A program made the translations under genes and the position numbers. 64,000 bases of DNA from Karstenula rhodostoma CBS 690.94 (taxonomy: Eukaryota; Ascomycota; Dothideomycetes; Pleosporales; Didymosphaeriaceae). Positions 46,629 through 58,974 of this stretch are shown here, piece after piece (the stretch's first letter is position 1; each line of letters begins with the position of its first letter). The notes below the pieces were generated by a model that was not told where the DNA came from, made no database searches, and saw nothing but the letters and a program-made list of their open reading frames with translations. The stretch is from the NCBI GenBank assembly GCA_010093485.1, contig MU001497.1, positions 672,513 through 736,512 on the forward strand, written 5' to 3'.

Positions 46629-47093
46629 ATGTCTTCGCCGGGCATGCAACACTACCCCAACGCACAAAAAGAGTTCAAGCCCCCGCTCATCGCGAATGAG
46701 AATGCATACCTAGGCGATGTCTTCTCCAGGTCCGCCCTCACATTCTGCATCCACCCTTTCACCGGACTGATACCCAGGCAGCGATAAGATCAACCCTGAC
46801 AAGCCCATGTCAGCTGGGTTTTACCGACTTGAGAAAGGCACGCCCCTCGTATACACCTACACGTACGACGAAATGAAAATCATTGTCGAGGGCTCGTTCA
46901 CCATCTCAGACGAAACGGGCAAGAAGGTCAATGCGAAGCCAGGTGAGTTCGTACGATGCCAGCGTCGTGGGACAATAGCTGATTGAGCGAAGGCGACGTT
47001 TTCTTCTTTCCCAATGGAAGCAAAATCACCTTTACGACGGATGACTATGGATTGGCCTTCTTCACGGGTCAGAGAAAGGAGGGTGGGTCGTAG
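46629..47093 (+). CDS. Small cupin protein (EutQ-like)
   Basis: Three exons, 46629-46729, 46782-46942 and 46993-47093 (introns 52 and 50 bp), encode 120 residues. No single open frame is long, but the spliced frame gives one compact cupin barrel: [21 protein letters not shown] (cupin box 1 region), [14 protein letters not shown], then [16 protein letters not shown] (box 2) and a final strand. The PGDVFFFPxGS signature is typical of RmlC-like cupins related to ethanolamine-utilisation EutQ. The metal-ligand His of classical cupins is not evident, so enzymatic activity is uncertain. The first donor, GTCCGC, is non-consensus. Cytosolic. Confidence 0.85.
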
Positions 47094-47934
47094 AGGCTGA
47101 GTTGAAATGAAATCCGCACGAGGCTACGATGTTACTATGGATTCCCAAGTTGTCGAAAGAGTGCCAGTGAATGGTGCATGCCGTGAGAATTTTCAATGGT
47201 ATTTCAGGACGGGTTACGTTACATACAGAAGCGTTCCCATAGAGTGACATACATTATTCACACTCTTGATGTATGAAAGTGATGTCGATCTAATTGGCCT
47301 TTGCACAAACGACGGTTCGTTTGTACAAGTCCATAAATATGTACATGTGCATTAAGAAGGATGTGGGGTCCAGTGTGCGCCGCACGTGTGATGAAACGCC
47401 GCAGATTACTCAGTCATCACCCACAAACATGGTGCGCGACAGCTGCGTGACAAAGCATCATCAACGAGCCAAAGAAGCTGCTTGTCCGAGAACTGAGGCC
47501 AGATAGCCATCAATAGAGTGGTGATGTCCGCCCTGGCGAGGAATCGCACGCGTAGGCACGACTTGCCCCAGATCTGCAAAGCACAGCCACAAGCGTGCGT
47601 ACCGCATCCCTCCCTGCATGAAACGGGCGTTTGACCTAGATTGAACCAGATGCGCAACGTTAAGAGCACATGTTCATTTGACGACTGTGCATCTCTTTCC
47701 CGCTCGTTCTGCGCTCCTTCACGCACGCCGAGATGCGCATGGCAAGCATCTCGCTTCTTCTCTGCGTTCCATTCCAACCCATCGCTGAACCGCGCGTCGT
47801 GCCGCTTGACTGAGCACCCGTTAGGCACAGCCTCGCTCGTCGCGCCCTGCCACCCCAGCGACTTGCTAACCCCCTCGGATCCCTCCGCTTGCGCGTTCTT
47901 TTGAATTCTCTCTTCGGACTTGTCTTTACACCTC
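47094..47934. other. Intergenic region
   Basis: The 3' part is pyrimidine-rich and is the likely promoter and 5' UTR of the Cys-rich membrane protein gene. A 208-codon open frame on the minus strand has no recognisable features. Confidence 0.5.
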
Positions 47935-49427
47935 ATGGCTTCAACACTTGTGATGCGCTCGCTGCTGGCGGCGCGCAATCCGTTAGACGATGCCAAAGAC
48001 ACTCTCTCATCATGGGACAAGTGCATGGCCAAAAACTACTGCAAGTCAGTAACCAGCGCAAAGCCTGGTCCCTTTCGGCTCGGTGGCTAACATTCAACAG
48101 GTGGCCCGTGATTGTCGCTATCATTGTAGGGGGCATCATCGTTCTCTCTGTGGTGCTGTGCATAGCGCGATGCGTTTGCTGTGGCGCGGAACTGGCATGC
48201 TGCTGCTTCAAATGCTGCTCTTGCTGCTGTCCTTCGGGGGGGAGATCAGGCCACAAGCGTGTCAAGACACCTCCGCCTCGTCCGTACGATGCCTCGGCCT
48301 ACTCGGGAGGTCTACCGCCCGCCCCCGTTCCTGTTCCCATGGATACGCGGCCGCCGAACCAGCAGTATCGATCGCATGCCGCTCCCACCTTCAACCCAGC
48401 GCCAGCGCCTACATTCAACCCCGCGCCAGCACCCTCTGTGTCTTCGTACAACACAGCACCCAAGCCTGACGCGCCTCAATTTGCGAGATTCGATGCACAT
48501 GCGCCACCAGCCAACGAAGATGCCCTGCCTGCGATGCCGAGCTGGAGAGACGCAAGGACCACGCATGTCGAGGAGGAATACATTCCTGAAAAGCGGGATG
48601 ACGTGGAAATGGACAGGTTGGATCAAAACGGAAGCGTTGCTGGGACCTCAATGGCGGCGGTAGCAGCTGGCGGGGCGGCACGAAGGTCTCCCGGTCCTGC
48701 AAGATCTCCAGTGCAGCGCATCCAAGCAGAAGAGGGGTACGGGTACCCTCAAGGTTATCAGGATGGTGCCTATGCGAACAATGCACCGCGTCGTAGTCCC
48801 TCGAACGCGCCCAGCGGTTACAGCAGTGCTTATAGCCAGCAGGCCGATGGTTACCGCGGTGCGTCGCCTGTAAACCAGTTGCTGTCTTCTGCTCCTCCAT
48901 ATGGAACCGGGGCCGGCTACGCGCAGAACCAACAATATGACCGGCGATCACCGGGCCCAGGATACAATGAATCACCTCGGCGCTCGCCAGGTCCAGGCTA
49001 CGATCAATATGGACAGTACGACCAGCAGCAATCACAGCAGTATGGTCAACAAATCACAACACGAACGCCGCCTCCACTGAACACCAACAACTATGGCTAC
49101 AACAATAACAACACCCAGTACAGCCCCAGGGAGGTCTCTCCCATAACGCCCGGCAACGGCATGTACAACAACGGAGTCCCGGCTGCCCTTGCCCCAGGAA
49201 GAAATCCATCCCCAGTGTACGCTCCGTCTGGCTCAACGAGATTCGAGCCCCCAGCCCCATCGGGCTCCCCCGCACCTGCGTATCCCGGACAACAGACCTA
49301 CGGGTCCACGGAGGCGTCGCAGCCCGCATACACGCCCTACCGAGCTTATACGCCTGCTCAGACGCAGGACCCGTATTCTGGTGGTGTATCTAGAAAACCG
49401 GTAGAAGGGTCCTGGAAAGAGGTGTAG
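47935..49427 (+). CDS. Cys-rich single-pass membrane protein (fibroin-3-related)
   Basis: Two exons, 47935-48044 and 48101-49427 (56-bp intron with GCTAAC branch), encode 478 residues. A short lumenal or extracellular N-terminus with SSWDKCMAKNYCKWP leads into one membrane helix (about 38-59). A striking cysteine cluster (RCVCCGAELACCCFKCCSCCC, 60-80) follows at the cytosolic face and is probably palmitoylated. The remaining 390 residues are disordered and rich in Pro, Ser, Gln and Tyr, with repeats of the RRSPGPGY type. This layout matches a conserved Pezizomycotina family annotated as fibroin-3 related, whose function is unknown. The spliced start was chosen because it restores the conserved SSWDxC...YCKWP block. 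Confidence 0.82.
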
Positions 49428-52242
49428 GTTCCGCTCGTAGTAGAATCACGTGTTGATGTGTGTGTCATAAATTTGTGAGTAGTTTGTTTTGGTGCATAGC
49501 GATGGCGTCATGGTATCTCTTTGCGTATTCCCAGGGTATGGGCTGGATCTGGATTCTGGATCGGCCACTTCTGCTTTGTATAGATTTTATCTAGGGTTGG
49601 TGGTGTGGAAGTTTTATTCGACTCAAAAGTACACTATTGCTTGTTTCGATCAAATTTGATACTTCGCGCGCTCGGGCAAGCCGCGGCAAAACACAGTAAA
49701 GGAACTCGGTGGGGTGCCAAAACACAAATATTGCTTGTTTCGATATTCCTTAGAATCACCATGCTGGTGTCCTTCTCCGCGACTGTGCTGATGGATACTT
49801 TGGGGATGAACTCATTGTAGCTATTACTTTGGAAAATGGACGTACCTCTTTTTCAGCTAGACGCTGCGAATTCGAACGTCCCTCTCCTTAACAGCTTTAA
49901 TCTCTCCGTGACACTTCGTCACAAAACGGCCTTGCAGTTGACCTGTTTTGCCTCATATTATTATCCCTCCCTTCCCTCAACCGTGGCTGTCAGTTAGCTG
50001 AGATAAACTCTTGCTCTTTGCATTTGGACTTTCCCAGGGTGACTTCCTAGTCAAGTAAAGCTTTAACAATGCGCTCTTTGATTGCCCAGTTGGTTTCGTC
50101 TACCCCTCAAAGTGTCAACATCATCATACCCTGTGGCTTCCGTAATGTCTGCACGGTGAGATTTCATGAGATGCTACCGCAGGCCCACCTTCGATTTGCA
50201 GCAGCGTTTGCACATTTTCGACTTAACAAAGGCATCTCGTTATAGTGCCTAGCTTAGACGAGCGTTTTCCATGCTCAGGATGGTGGTGCAAGGAATGTGA
50301 TGGAGGATAGAGGTTGAAGGTGGTGTGGCAGCATTCCGCGATACCGAATGGAAGTAGGTAAACCGCGAATCCTACATCGGAACGTACTCGCACATCAGAA
50401 ATTGCTTCAACCCACATCGTACTCCGCCTGCACTGATGCTGTGAGGATCATGGACTAGCTTGCTAGGGTCGAAGAACCTTCGATCCGGTATTCATAGAAC
50501 TGGTTCTAGAGGGACGCGCTCATTCCATTGAGTTCGTTAAGGCATTCGAGAAAACGAAAATGGATCCGTAACGGTTCTTCGTATAAGAAGTACTTGCAGC
50601 TAAAATAGTTTGGCGGCTCAAACACCAGCACGTTCTACGCCGGCAAAAATAAGTCTGGAATTAGATATTCAAAGAGTCATTGCGCATCATGCCAGAGAGG
50701 GAGACACGAGCTCAATGGTGTGGTATGTTCAACGCTGTGTTTAACGGACGCCAAACCGAAAGGTTTGCTAGATAACTAGCCCACGTGTGGTTGCATGTAA
50801 GTACCCATCTACTCGTGCGTACATGCAACCTGACCGAACAGGTCTGTGGAATCTTTGCGTAGCTACGAAGATGAAAGTAGGAGCTAGTAGACAAAGGATA
50901 CGAGAAATTATGTTCACGGATCGCAGTAGTGAGATGGGACATGTAAATATAAGACTCCTGAGTCACCAGACCACAGCGCAAGCGTCAAAGTAGAGAGGTT
51001 CAAAAGATAGCAGAGTCCTCCTGCCATGGAGACTCACAATGTTGAAGAGCTGAGGAGAGATACTTCGAGGATTGGCAGTATCAACAATTCAATAGAGTTT
51101 GATTATGTTTCATGTGCCTCGCATGCGTGGTGTAACTGCCAACGCGTAACACAGGAATGCATCACGAACGGTACATCACCACCCAGAAAACTCACCCTTA
51201 TACGCGCATCGTATTTGATGCCCGTCCCATGTTTTCCCCTCCCCAAGTCCCTGAGGCTAATGTCTCCAGCCACCCGCCCGATCAATCACTCAAACACAAC
51301 CTCCCACCCTACCTTATCTAGCCAGTCCAGAACCCTCCAAACCCACGGTCCGCCATCGGCGCTCGCACCGCCCACCCCCCGACCCTACCCATACTATCTA
51401 CCCCCCACCCACGGTTTCCGCAACCCCAAGCCTCGCTCAAACCTACGGTACGCCCGCCCGCCGCGCAAGTCCAATTCTGACAGCCAGACCACGCCCTGAC
51501 CCAGACATGCCGCCCCAGCCATCCTGTCACGGCGACCGGCACGGTGCGGCCCCGCACCGCACGTCAGCGGAACGGTACGGTGCCTGTGGTACGGTACGAT
51601 AGCGTGAGCCGGGTGCACATGACAGGCGGCGGAGACGACACGCGAGGAAGTGCGAATGCGAGTGCGCTGCGAGCAGAGATGGCTGTGGTGGGTCGCGGCG
51701 TCATCGATGGTGGTGGGTGGTGGTGTCAGGTGGAGGCCCCTGGGAGGGTGTGAATTGCATGTGCGAGATCATTTTGGACAAAGTTGAGTGTGGCATGATG
51801 ATGTCGTGTTTGTGAATGGCTTAGCACGTGCTGCATTTTTGCTCCATCCTCGCCTGCCCAGGACAGGTACTGTGTGTCAAGTCAAATGAAGTGAACACGT
51901 CAGCTCCTGAGACGTCATCGGATGGTTGATGACTGTAACCAACAGCCGTGCTTCCAAGCGTCTTAGAATTGCTCAGGCTCGGATTCCTTCCATGGCCAAA
52001 ATTGATTACCCTCGCCTTGCAAGTACGGTTCATCCCTGCGCGATGGAGACACCGCGATAAAGGCAAAGCTGAACAAGCCTGACAGCGCAGATGGTAGAGC
52101 TAGATCGAATGTTTTTTCCCCACGGACCACAAGTCTTGTCTGTGTGATGATGTGATACTGTTCTAGAGTTCAAACGTCTGGCATAGGTGTGTAAGTGAGT
52201 GATGTTCCTATAGTTTCCAGAGTTCAAAAAGATTTTGCACAT

Positions 52243-52294
52243 GTGAGTGAGTGAGTGAGTGAGTGAGTGAGTGAGTGAGTGAGTGAGTGAGTGA
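52243..52294. repeat. (GTGA)13 microsatellite
   Basis: Thirteen uninterrupted GTGA units. Confidence 0.97.
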
Positions 52295-52491
52295 TTTGCA
52301 TTGTATTGCATTGCAGACTCTGCTTCTCGCAAGCAAGAGCAAGCCAAACCGACAGACTAACAAATTTCAAAAAACCAACTGTTGCCAAACCAAAGACGCA
52401 GACGCAGACGCAGTTGCAAAAGCAAAAGCAGCAAAAGACCACCCAATCGTGAGTTTACGTAGGAAATGACAGTGCGACCCCCCTCCCCCGG

Positions 52492-52516
52492 AAAAAAAAA
52501 AAAAAAAAAAAAAAAA
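52492..52516. repeat. A25 homopolymer
   Basis: An uninterrupted run of 25 A following a C-rich CCCCCCTCCCCC segment. It has no adjoining element that would make it a retroposon tail. Confidence 0.9.
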
Positions 52517-53101
52517 GGTGTCCAGCGTAAACAAATTGAGTGCAAGACGAAAATTGAAAAGATGACAAAACGAGAACTGGGAATCTCAAAGAGCACAAAC
52601 AACCACTGCCGAGCACCAAAGCTTCGGGCCCCATAAGCACCAGTGAGATGCAGGATGTTCCCCTTCTAAGATCGTTTTTGCGCTGAAAACCTCAAAACCG
52701 GACCCAATTTCATATCGATCGCAAACTGATAGACTCCGCGCTTGGTCTTATTAAATTCCAACTTCTGCAGAAACCTGTTGAAACATGACCCCGAAGCAGT
52801 TTTCCGCGAGCGCACGTGTGAAGAGACGGAGATTGAGAAGAGATTCAAAAAGGGTGAAAGCAAATATCTCGGTACAGGTAGAGACCTGGAGATGTTGGAA
52901 ACGCATTTTGGGAAGCAGAGTGCCACCCAAATGCGTTGTTTCCGGACCGTAGAATTATTGGGAAGATGCCACGGAAAGGACTTGACATTATACAGAAAAA
53001 TGAGGAAAAGTCGTGAAATCCGAAAGAAAGACGCTATGCTGGCAGAATCGGGCTCTCACAGAAGACCAGTTCCGGAGCCGATTCGATGCTGTTCAGTCCA
53101 G

Positions 53102-54440
53102 CTACATGGGGCGGCGGTTGAGCATGTTGAGCATATTCGAGTCGGTCGAGCTGCGTCCGTTTCCGTTGTCGCTGACAAGATCGTTGATGCGCATGCCGGG
53201 CCGGTTGGCAGGCTGCGAGGCTGGCGGAGGCGTGGTACCATCACTTCGAGGAGGTAGCGGTTGCAGGTTGCCGTTTGTTTGCGGAGGCGGATAGAAAGCC
53301 GTGCCACCCGGAGTCGTGGGGGCCTGGGATGCGTGCGGCGAAGAGGATGCGCGGCCTGCTTCGTAAGGATATGCGCCGGGTGGAGATGGGCGCCGGGGAG
53401 GCTGTGGTGCGTAATACGGCTGCTGAGGCGGTGCGCTAGAATAAGAGGCCGACGAGGTCGCTGGAGACGCGGCGTTAGGAGGTTCTGGATACGAATATTC
53501 CGGTCCAGCGCCGCGATGAGCGGGCAGTGAAGCTGCTGAACCAGGCCTCGGGGGAGGCAAGGTTGGCGTGTGAGGCTCCGGATGAAGCCTCTTTCTGCCA
53601 TTCAGCGCATCACGGCTCGCGTCATCATAGGGGGCAGGGGGGCCATAAGCAGAATGAGCTTGGTACGGACCTGAAGGTGGGCCTGTGGGACTGGGCAGAT
53701 AGTTGGGCGGTGGTGGAGGCGCGCTTGGCTGCTGCTGGCGTGGCTGCTGGGCATATGCCTCGCCGTGCTGCGACGGTGGCAGTGGTTGTCCGTACGCACC
53801 GTACATGGGCGGAGGCTGGCCCACGCCGCGCCAAACCGTGTGCGCAGGGACGAAGGCCTGTGTTTGGGCCGACACAGGCGTAAAGATGCAGTCCTGGTTG
53901 AACCGCATGCAGTTGGAGCAGCGGCCGTCGTCCGTGGCTTCGAATCCCGAGCAGCGGATCTAGAGGGGGTGAGAAAGTGTGTGCACAGAGCATTTCCAGA
54001 ATTTACCTTGCGTCTCCTGCAGTAGCGGCAGGCAATGGCGGTCCGCTGGCGCGGTGCCGGCGGCTGGTGATGCTGGTTCATGTAGCCTGGGGGAGGTTGT
54101 TGCGCGCGATATGGGTCGGGCTGGGGAGCAGCCTGGTTCCATTCCCCAGGCCCGGGGAGACGGTAGGGTTGCTGAGGTTGGTGGTGGTGCGCCGCCATGT
54201 CCGGACGATGATCCCGTGGTGCGTGTGCTGGAGGAGGAGGGAGAGATGGGTTCATCTGGGGGGCGGGGGCGGTCAGTATATGAGGCGAGGGCAGGCGGGC
54301 CGTGGTTCAGGTGGGCGGGGGCGCACATGACTCTTACTTACATGAGGAGGCGGTGGGTAGGAGCCGTGGGCAGGCTGCTGCGAGGTCGGCGGCTGCCAGT
54401 GCGTGGGGAGCTGACCTTGGCCGCCCTGGTGAGGGAACAT
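53102..54440 (-). CDS. Zn(II)2Cys6 transcription factor
   Basis: Three exons, complement(53102-53959, 54007-54255, 54342-54440), with introns of 47 and 86 bp, encode 401 residues. The binuclear zinc cluster spans the second junction: C109-x2-C112-x6-C119-x10-C130-x2-C133-x6-C140, with the basic CRYCRRRKIRC core. The rest is low-complexity Pro/Gln/Ser/Tyr-rich, the composition of activation or condensate-forming regions, with a short C-terminal motif (INDLVSDN... SNMLNMLNRR) that may be conserved. The fungal-specific middle homology domain is absent, so targets cannot be inferred. The start is the first in-frame ATG and is followed by FPHQGGQGQ. Upstream lies 5.2 kb without a gene. Confidence 0.88.
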
Positions 54441-55316
54441 GGCGACGGGGTCTTGTCGGGGTGGGGGAGGTATAAAAGGAGGCCTTGCGGAGTGCTGGCC
54501 GTCACGCAGACCATGAACCAGGGGAGGCGAGCGGGTGGTGTGGTTTGGGCGGAAGCTGTGATGGTGGTGCGGGAGATTGTCTGGGGCGGAGGGCGCGGTC
54601 GCACAGAGGATGGCGGGCCGCGACGACGGCTGCAAGTCAGAAAAGCAGGCGGAGCAGGCGGAGCAGGCTCGTCGGTAGTGGGCACACAGTATGGGGCAGG
54701 GCAGGCCAAGGGATTGCAGGCGTGCGGCGTGGGACAGCAGACGCGGTGCGGTGCGGTGCGGCGCTCGAAGACGTTCTCGAAGGCGCGTGGAGAAGACAGC
54801 GCGTGGAGAAAGAGGCGCGGATGGGAGACCCAGAGGATTGGAAACGAAAGGGAGGAGAGGGTTGCGGCGGGAGGGCGATTACTTTACTATTCCGAAGTCC
54901 CAAAGCGGCGCACGGACTGGGCTCTGTGGCTGCTCTGGCAGGCTGCGGGCTGCTGGGGCCGCGCCGCGCTGGGCAGAGGAGGCGGATCGCAGGGCCAGCC
55001 GTGCTCTAGCGCCGCGAGCGAGCGAGGGAGGGCGACGGCGAGCAGTGTGGACACTGGGCGTGGAAGTGGACAGTGTGGAGAGGCGACGAGTGCGCGGCAG
55101 GCCGGACGGCAGCCAGGGACGACGCCGCAGCCAGCCTGCAGGTTGCAGTTGGAACAGCCGCGGGCAGCAAAACGTGCGCCGGCACGAGGAGCCTGTGTGC
55201 AGCGTCGCACCGTGCCGCCGTGTGCTGCGCGGCGGCTGCAGCGCTCTGCTTCGGGGACGGGGACGCGCGCGCAGAGCGGCCGTGAGGGCAGCCCACGGCA
55301 GGGCAGGGCAGGCCAG

Positions 55317-55352
<36 letters not shown>
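55317..55352. repeat. (CAGG)9 microsatellite
   Basis: Nine uninterrupted CAGG units, preceded by imperfect GGCAG units. Confidence 0.95.
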
Positions 55353-55353
<1 letters not shown>

Positions 55354-58300
55354 GGCTGCTCCTGGGCTGGGGGCTGGCTGGCGCTGAGCGTGCACTGTGT
55401 GTGCAGCAGTTCGAATGGCGTCTTGTGCGGGCCGAGCGAGCCAAGCTGTCCGGGAAGACACCTTTGATGCGGGAGTCGCCGCCGCCCCTTGCAATATGCA
55501 CGCGAGAGGCCTGCACGATCCGCCTAGCCTCGCTGCAGCAAAACGCCCACCGTCCACCGCCCACCGCCCACCGTCCCCCGTCCCCCGTCCCCCGTCCTCT
55601 GTCCACCGCAGGAGCGCAGCAACAAAGAAAGCCTGCCCACCGCGTCCATCCGCCGACCCTCCACAGCCTGCATCCCTCGACCGCACATCCACGCCCATCC
55701 GCCTGTCGTGCGGGCGCGCCGGCAACCACCACGCCTGCTGCCTCGGCACCCCTTCCACGTTGCTGCTCCACCCCTCACCCGTTCGCTCGCTCGCTCAGTG
55801 TCCGTACCGCACCGCACCGCACTTCCCAGGGGGGCCCACACACCCGCCGCCGCCCGCTCCCACGCTGCTGCCCTGCTGCCCGGCGGCCCTACTCAGGTAG
55901 TAGCACCCCCCCAACCCAACCGGCTGCTGCGCGCGCGCCGTCGCATGGCGCCGAGCAAGCCGCCTGCTCTCTCTGTGCTCCTCTGCAGCTCCTCCGCAGA
56001 CTGCCTATCCGCTGCGGCCTCTTCGTCCACGCGTATCCTGGCGCTCGCGATGAGGGCGAGCATGGGCGCTCCGAGTCCAACCAGGTCCCGCTCCCTGGGC
56101 GGCGGGTAGCAAGGGCCGCATGGCAAGTACGCAGTAGGGCTGCACGCCGCTCGTGCGCCGTCGTGGCTGCACAGGCGGTCATTTCCTGCCATGGCGCCGT
56201 GTTGGTGTGCGACGCCGGCCAGTGACGTGAGCGCCGCCTCCCAGACCAGACGTGTGCGCTCCGCTGCGTGACTCGCTTCGACTGCCACCAGACCACTCTT
56301 TCGTAAGCGGGCCTGAAGCAATAACAGCGGCCGCACTCCGCCTGTCTGAGCTAACCATGGACCGCTCCCACACCGCAGCCCAGGGGCGCGCTGCCTCGAC
56401 GCCTGTTCCATGCCCGCCGCCCGTCTGTTTGCAAAAAAAAAAAACTTGCGCCGCCGTCGTGCGCGCATGCTGGGGCACGGCTGCCAACCGCCGCCCGCTC
56501 GAATCAGTGCTCCAAATCTGACATCCGCCGGCCGCACGATGCATCCTGACCCTGGTGCCGGCGCCGGCGCCAGCTTAGGCAACGCCTTTCCATGGTAAGC
56601 CTGCTGCCGTGCTCCTCATTCGCCTGCCATCGCGCCCTCCAGCTGGCGACGCATTTAGAAATGCCCTAGGCAGTCTGCGGATCGAGGCATCGCAGCCGGT
56701 CGACGGCGAGGGACATGTCGTCTCGTCTCGCCTCGCCTCGCCTCGCCCGTTGACGGTTTGCGGTAGGCTAGTCGTGCTAAGCTCGAATCCCAGGAGAAGG
56801 TTCAGCTAGCGGGGATCGGCGGGGATCGGCGGGGACGCAGCAGATGTGATGAAACCCCAGCCGTTGGCCTCCCACACCTCGTAGCCTCCTCCCACCACCA
56901 CCGCGTGCGAAAACGACGAACTGCTTGCTTGCCAGCGCGCTGCCTGCCATGCGCTAGCATTCATGCCATGGCCGCACCAGATGCAAGCTGACGGCCCGCC
57001 GGTGGACCTGGTGTGCACTGTGCAGTCGTAGCAGATGGCAGATGGCCAGCCGCCGCGCCCAATGACGTTGAATCCATCATCAATCAATCTCTCTCCCTGA
57101 CCGTGTGCTCGCGAGGCCAATTTGTTGTGCTGCGACGTGTTCCTTGCGTAGGCCGTGCTGGGAGGCGGATAAATCCTCAGCGCTCGCCGACACAGCACAA
57201 GCCTGCTGGTCGGGAGGTCACCAGACGTGCCACCGGTCAGGCGTCGTGTTCCTGTTCTGCTCAGGAATCGCCGCGCGCAGCCAGGTCCTAGGCCAACGCC
57301 GAGCAGACGTTATTGACTGCCACACCGCAGGGCGTCCATCACGAGCGTGGCGCGCCGTCTGCATCTGCCTGTTAAAGACAAGGGGACATGGGACAAGGGA
57401 CCTGCTTCGCAACGAAGCTGCCCTGCCCTGCGAGACGGGCGAGCAATCTGTATGTATGCCTTCGCCGGACGGTGCTTCCGCAAGGAGCAATCAAACACCT
57501 GTCAGCCGCCTCCCGCTAGCCCGTCGTGTGTATTTCGCCGGTATTTGTACCCATGAGGCTGCCCGTCCTGCCAGGCTGCTGCCATGATCCGACGGCCGAA
57601 GCTCGCAGCGCGTCTGTCTGGATCAACATGGCAGTTGAGCGTTCCAGCGCGCCGTTCCAAGCGCGGAAGGCGCCTCCGCCATTGCTGTCTCCTACCAGCC
57701 AGGCGGATTCCCTCGTCATCACTGCCGCCGGGAGCGCAGCGGCACGGACATCCTCCACGCTTGTGTTCCTGAACAAGCAGGTCGTCCTGAAACATTGCTG
57801 CAATCGGTGGCACGAGATCACGGGCCGGCACGAGGGTCAGACGGTGGGCGTTGGATGTACGTCTCCACAGGCAGGAGCAGTCAGATTAACGACAATCTGT
57901 GCTACACAGGGACGGGGAGACTGGGGGTCGGTCGTATGCATGGGGCCAAATCCGACTGCTCAACGACTGCCCCAACCTCGCACCAAGGCCTGCGCCTAGC
58001 GCCTCCCGTGCATCCGAGTGTAGCTAAGGTAATGTGTATTGCTGCGTCCTTCCGGCTGCAGCTTCAATCAAGCACGGAAACGTCCTGCCTGGCATCCAGA
58101 AGGCGACACGACATGGCCATGGAAGTGGAAGCCCGGGACTGTGCCACCACCAACATGCGGACAGCAACCTGAAATGGTCACGACGCAACCGTCCACGAAC
58201 ACCGCGCTAAGGAGAGACGTGTTACTGGCTGAAGAGCATCAACTGACCGATGGATTGACATTCGCATACGTTCTCGTAGTCTCGCATATATCAATAGTCG

Positions 58301-58946
58301 CACGCCGCGAGGCCGCAGACAGGACCAGCTCCTGTCGTATGCAAGGAATTTTATCCCCCGCAGTAGCGCACTCTACCGCGAGACAACAGAGGCACAGCAT
58401 CGAGGGCCGGACGAAAGGTGCTCACTGCCTCGACAGGATTCCCCGCTCCGTCACCAAGGCAAGGCAATATTCTCCTAACAAGAATGGCCCAGAGACGCAT
58501 CGCGTCGATCAACCGCGATGCCAGGCGTACCGTACAGTGAGCAGGCAGCGGGATGATCTTGCCCAGGTCAAATGGTCGCAATTCCAGCGCTTGTGTTCCT
58601 AGGATTGGCCAGGTCGCAACAATTCGACTGGTCATTTCAGCATGATTCGCTACGTCGTCAGCACCAGTTAGCGATCGGTGTGCCCGTTGGAGCGACGACG
58701 TCAGAAGGCGGCATGCGCAAAATTAGGCCGCGCCCACACACCGCCGTCTGGACGGAAAGAGCCTTCATCTGCTGACATTACCAGGATTGTTGGCAAAAAT
58801 ACCGATGTTGGATGCCACCGCCCGGTGGTGCGCTTGTTCTTCCTTCAGATGGCTTGTCGTGCCTAGCTGAGGGCTGGCGGAAAAACGCTGACGGAAAGTC
58901 GCCCCTCCAATATGCCACCTTCCGCTTCCCTGTATCACCAAGTGAA

Positions 58947-58974
58947 ACACGTCGACACGTCGACACGTCGACAC
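58947..58974. repeat. 8-bp tandem repeat ACACGTCG, 3.5 units
   Basis: Three full units and half a unit. Each junction forms GTCGAC and each unit contains ACGT, a core bound by bZIP and bHLH factors. Regulatory meaning is speculative. Confidence 0.85.

Larger units (their letters stand above)
49428..53101. other. 3.7-kb intergenic region with simple repeats
   Basis: No convincing gene. It holds a 16-bp direct repeat TATTGCTTGTTTCGAT (49,635-49,650 and 49,729-49,744), a C-rich stretch near 51,290-51,480, the (GTGA)13 microsatellite, short repeats of GACGCA and AAAAGC near 52,396-52,437, and an A25 run. An open frame of 157 codons at 51,026 is low-complexity and probably spurious. Confidence 0.55.

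Noticed and set aside
51026..51499. 157-codon open frame on the + strand
   Set aside because: The second half is Pro/Ser-rich low complexity from a C-rich stretch. No motif, intron or conserved start was seen.
52243..52294. Regular repeat that could be taken for CRISPR-like structure
   Set aside because: It is a plain tetranucleotide microsatellite without spacers, in a eukaryotic genome.
52492..52516. A25 run as a retroposon poly(A) tail
   Set aside because: No repeat body or target duplication was found next to it.
54466..54482. TATAAAA on the + strand near the Zn2Cys6 start codon
   Set aside because: It faces away from the gene, lies just upstream of its ATG, and no + strand gene follows.
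53979..56225. 748-codon open frame on the + strand
   Set aside because: It runs antisense over the Zn2Cys6 exons and through GC-rich repeats (RQAGRQAG from CAGG units). The composition is Arg/Ala/Gly-rich with no domain, as expected from chance openness at high GC.
56760..56815. B-box-like CGAATCCC suggesting a tRNA
   Set aside because: No acceptor, D or anticodon stem could be built around it.
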